From Roseburia sp. (lineage in GTDB: Bacteria; Bacillota_A; Clostridia; Lachnospirales; Lachnospiraceae), in NCBI GenBank assembly GCA_017547315.1, contig JAFYQA010000228.1, positions 1-7,224 on the forward strand: a DNA stretch of 7,224 nt, written 5' to 3'. The translations under genes were made by a program, and so were the position numbers. Position 1 is the stretch's first letter. Each line of letters starts with the position of its first letter. The notes beneath the pieces were generated by a model that was not told the DNA's origin, searched no databases, and saw only the letters and a list, made by a program, of their open reading frames with translations. Shown piece by piece: positions 5,432 to 7,224 of this stretch.

Positions 5432-6070
5432 ATGAGATTAAGAAATATACCAGGGGCTGATGAAGCCATCGCTAATAGTGAATACTGTATCAAACAGCCT
5501 GAAACCTTAAAAGGAAACTGGCAAAGCATTTTTCCGAGTGCCCAGCCACTTCATATTGAAATCGGTATGGGAAAAGGACGCTTTATGATGGATATGGCTA
5601 CCCTTCATCCAGAAATCAACTACATCGGTATCGAACGCTATTCTAGTGTTCTGCTCCGTGCTTTACAGAAAATGGAACAAAATCCTCTTCCAAACTTACG
5701 CTTCATGTGTATCGACGCTGCAGACATTGAGGAGATCTTTGCACCGGAAGAAGTAGACCGTATCTATTTAAACTTTTCAGACCCATGGCCAAAAGATCGC
5801 CATTCAAAACGCCGTCTGACTTCCAGACAGTTTTTTGCCCGCTATGATAAGTTTTTGAAAAAGGATGGTCACTTAGAATTTAAGACCGATAATCAGGATT
5901 TATTTACCTTCTCTTTAGAAGAAATCCCGGAAGCAGGATGGCACTTAGACGCCTCTACCAGAGATTTACACCATGATGAAGTATTAAACGAAGGAAATGT
6001 AATGACAGAATACGAAGAAAAATTCTCTTCTCTCGGTAACCCAATTTGTAAATTAATTGCTTCTCGTTAG
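5432..6070 (+). CDS. trmB: tRNA (guanine(46)-N7)-methyltransferase TrmB
   Basis: This 212-residue SAM-dependent methyltransferase forms m7G46 in the variable loop of tRNA. It is the usual length for the family (about 210-220). SAM motif I is IEIGMGKGRF (42-51), followed by the acidic IGIERYSS strand end (65-72). IDAAD (94-98) is the next SAM-contact region. The hallmark FSDPWPKDRHSKRRL is at 115-129. LEFKTDN (148-154) and the C-terminal TEYEEKF (192-198) complete the conserved set. I start it at the ATG of MRLRNIPGA because a ribosome binding site precedes it and the upstream 21 residues (from a TTG) are not family-like. It is the only plus-strand gene seen, transcribed away from the cell-wall and replication cluster and closed by the hairpin at 6072-6130. 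Nothing in the sequence suggests loss of function. Confidence 0.96.
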   Translation: MRLRNIPGADEAIANSEYCIKQPETLKGNWQSIFPSAQPLHIEIGMGKGRFMMDMATLHPEINYIGIERYSSVLLRALQKMEQNPLPNLRFMCIDAADIEEIFAPEEVDRIYLNFSDPWPKDRHSKRRLTSRQFFARYDKFLKKDGHLEFKTDNQDLFTFSLEEIPEAGWHLDASTRDLHHDEVLNEGNVMTEYEEKFSSLGNPICKLIASR

Positions 6071-6071
6071 A

Positions 6072-6130
6072 AAAAAGACTGTCTATTTTGACACTCAAAA
6101 TTTATATGTGTCAAAATAGACAGTCTTTTT
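6072..6130. terminator. Bidirectional Rho-independent terminator
   Basis: A perfect 23-bp inverted repeat (arms 6072-6094 and 6108-6130) encloses a 13-nt loop. The stem core is GACTGTCTATTTTGACAC and its complement. The plus strand ends in TTTTTATTTTATT and the minus strand in TTTTTT, so it can stop both trmB and the convergent MerR-type gene. It begins 1 nt after the trmB stop codon. Confidence 0.93.
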
Positions 6131-6139
6131 ATTTTATTC

Positions 6140-7105
6140 TTACTTTATAAAATAACTATATAAAACGCCAGACATAACCAACATCCCTGCTCCAACTAGC
6201 AAATAAGCAATCGCTTTCTTTACTAACCATCTGATATCCTTCGGATAAATCAATTTTTCATCCTCCCAGGCAATCTCAACCTCGTCCCCAACATTCCAAA
6301 GATGTTTTAATCCACCATATCGAAACGTCGATGTAGCGTTCTTTCCATTCTCCATTTCGAACTGGATCAGTGGGAACCAATGGTCCGGTCTAAAATCGTT
6401 CCAGCGGATAACACCAAACGTTAATAACAGGCGAATTGTAGTAAATGTAGATTCTCCAATGTAATCTTCAACTCCCTCATTTGATATAATTGCTACTACT
6501 TTTCCAGTAGTAATATTTTTCTTCCTGCTTGACTTCATGCAGTGTAAAAAATATCCAACTGACATAACCGGAAAAGATATTCCACCCAAAATTCCAACCG
6601 CAAATAATAATACTATGTAGAAAAAGAATCCCATTTGAAACACAAATGGCAAAAGTAATAATAAAAATACTACTACAAATGCCAGAACAATTACCCAACG
6701 AGGTTTCCGATATCTAGGAGTCTCTTTCGCGTACGTAGAACGAGGCTCTATCGCATCCGCCAGTTTTGTAACATCATTATGCTCCTGTATATTCAAATAT
6801 TTCAATGTTTCCTGTATATATTTTAAATGGCGAATCTCCTTTTCAATCTCCTCTTCTTTCTTCTGAACCAAGTGAGAAATATTCGCTGCATCTTCTAACA
6901 TTAGTTTAATGTCATTTATACTAAACCCTGCATTTCGTAGAGTTGATATATTTCTCAAAGTTTCCACATTATCTACACTGAAAAAATATGCTTTATTATG
7001 AATTCCGTCACGCACTTCCGGTCTTATCAATTCTTCCTGTATATATAACCTTACTGCACGTTCCGTTAATCCGGTCAATTGACAGACCTCTCTCATTTTA
7101 AGCAT
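6140..7105 (-). CDS. MerR-type regulator with membrane-embedded C-terminal half
   Basis: This 321-residue protein opens with a MerR-family winged helix-turn-helix: MREVCQLTGLTERAVRLYIQ (4-23), then the Y/F-rich wing (NKAYFFSVDNVETL) and AGFSINDIKLML (59-70). A charged coiled-coil helix follows (about 75-107). Unusually, residues 137-156 and about 160-186 are two transmembrane helices preceded by a basic RYRKPR. Residues 199-290 (TTGKVVAII...FPLIQFEMENGK...VGDEVEIAW...IYPKD) resemble a DUF3592-type small beta domain, by eye only. A third transmembrane helix spans about 297-317. By the positive-inside rule the DNA-binding and beta domains both face the cytoplasm. I chose the ATG at 7105 because AGAGGAAG (7113-7120) lies 7 nt upstream; an in-frame GTG at 7123 has no spaced site. 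Target genes and signal are unknown. The MerR call is firm, the C-terminal domain call moderate. Confidence 0.85.
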   Translation of the reverse strand: MLKMREVCQLTGLTERAVRLYIQEELIRPEVRDGIHNKAYFFSVDNVETLRNISTLRNAGFSINDIKLMLEDAANISHLVQKKEEEIEKEIRHLKYIQETLKYLNIQEHNDVTKLADAIEPRSTYAKETPRYRKPRWVIVLAFVVVFLLLLLPFVFQMGFFFYIVLLFAVGILGGISFPVMSVGYFLHCMKSSRKKNITTGKVVAIISNEGVEDYIGESTFTTIRLLLTFGVIRWNDFRPDHWFPLIQFEMENGKNATSTFRYGGLKHLWNVGDEVEIAWEDEKLIYPKDIRWLVKKAIAYLLVGAGMLVMSGVLYSYFIK

Positions 7106-7109
7106 CAGA

Positions 7110-7224
7110 TCACTTCCTCTCACTCCTACTAAAAAGTAACAATCTTATTCCAATGATAACAAAAACAATTGCACAAACTGCTCCCGCACCAGCACTTATC
7201 CCACTTTTGTAAGCTCCCTGCATA
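7110..7224 (-). CDS. Small membrane protein or C-terminus of one, cut by window edge
   Basis: An open frame enters from the right edge and stops at TGA 7110-7112, 4 nt before the MerR ATG; the MerR ribosome binding site overlaps its last codons. The visible 37 residues contain one hydrophobic helix (AGAGAVCAIVFVIIGIRLLLF) followed by a basic end, SRSERK, a typical inside-facing membrane tail. An ATG at 7221-7223 is in frame, so it could be a 37-residue protein, but no ribosome binding site is visible because the window ends there. It is more likely the end of a larger membrane protein co-transcribed with the MerR gene. I do not recognise the family. Confidence 0.5.
   Translation of the reverse strand, partial: MQGAYKSGISAGAGAVCAIVFVIIGIRLLLFSRSERK

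Noticed and set aside
6477..6698. 73-codon minus-strand frame inside the MerR gene
   Set aside because: It is a shifted reading of the transmembrane-coding segment, which produces hydrophobic runs in other frames; there is no ribosome binding site.
7106..7123. GTG start of the MerR gene at 7123
   Set aside because: The only purine-rich site (AGGA) directly abuts the GTG, while the ATG at 7105 has AGAGGAAG at 7-nt spacing and gives a normal MerR opening.

Overview
The window reads as chromosomal, low-GC, spore-forming Firmicute DNA, most likely a clostridium of the Lachnospiraceae type. The evidence is the yaaR-holB-ricT-trmN6 gene order, strong AGGAGG-like ribosome binding sites, AT-rich spacers and an S11 penicillin-binding protein beside the cluster. 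The family-level placement is inference; there is no rRNA or other direct taxonomic marker.

Positions 1-5096 (minus strand) hold one tightly packed housekeeping run. Read in the direction of transcription it is: an S11 D-alanyl-D-alanine carboxypeptidase; a guanylate-kinase-like P-loop protein; YaaR (DUF327); HolB (DNA polymerase III delta'); RicT/YaaT (PSP1 domain, partner of RNase Y); and TrmN6 (tRNA1(Val) A37 N6-methyltransferase), which runs off the left edge. Spacing is 55-58 bp between the early genes, 1 bp between holB and ricT, and a 14-bp overlap between ricT and trmN6. In Bacillus the same neighbourhood is tmk-yaaQ-yaaR-holB-yaaT-yabA-yabB. Here a guanylate-kinase-like protein stands in the tmk position, and yaaQ and yabA are absent.

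Positions 5097-5431 are a 335-bp divergent intergenic region. Weak promoter-like sequences for each flanking gene lie at its two ends. Between them is a roughly 144-bp block of three stem-loops, bounded by a 9-bp inverted repeat (GTTACTGTT / AACAGTAAC) and flanked on both sides by the 6-mer ATATTA. It looks like a small non-autonomous (MITE-like) insertion and is the most unusual DNA structure in the window.

Positions 5432-6070 (plus) encode TrmB, the tRNA m7G46 methyltransferase. A perfect 23-bp inverted repeat with T-runs on both sides (6072-6130) separates it from the convergent gene at 6140-7105 (minus). That gene is a MerR-type regulator with an unusual membrane-embedded C-terminal half. 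It is preceded, 4 nt away, by the end of a small membrane-protein reading frame that enters from the right edge.

Most of the window is ordinary core-genome content. The points worth attention are the palindromic intergenic element, the membrane-anchored MerR protein and the divergent guanylate-kinase-like protein. I see no CRISPR array, rRNA, tRNA, phage gene or defence system.
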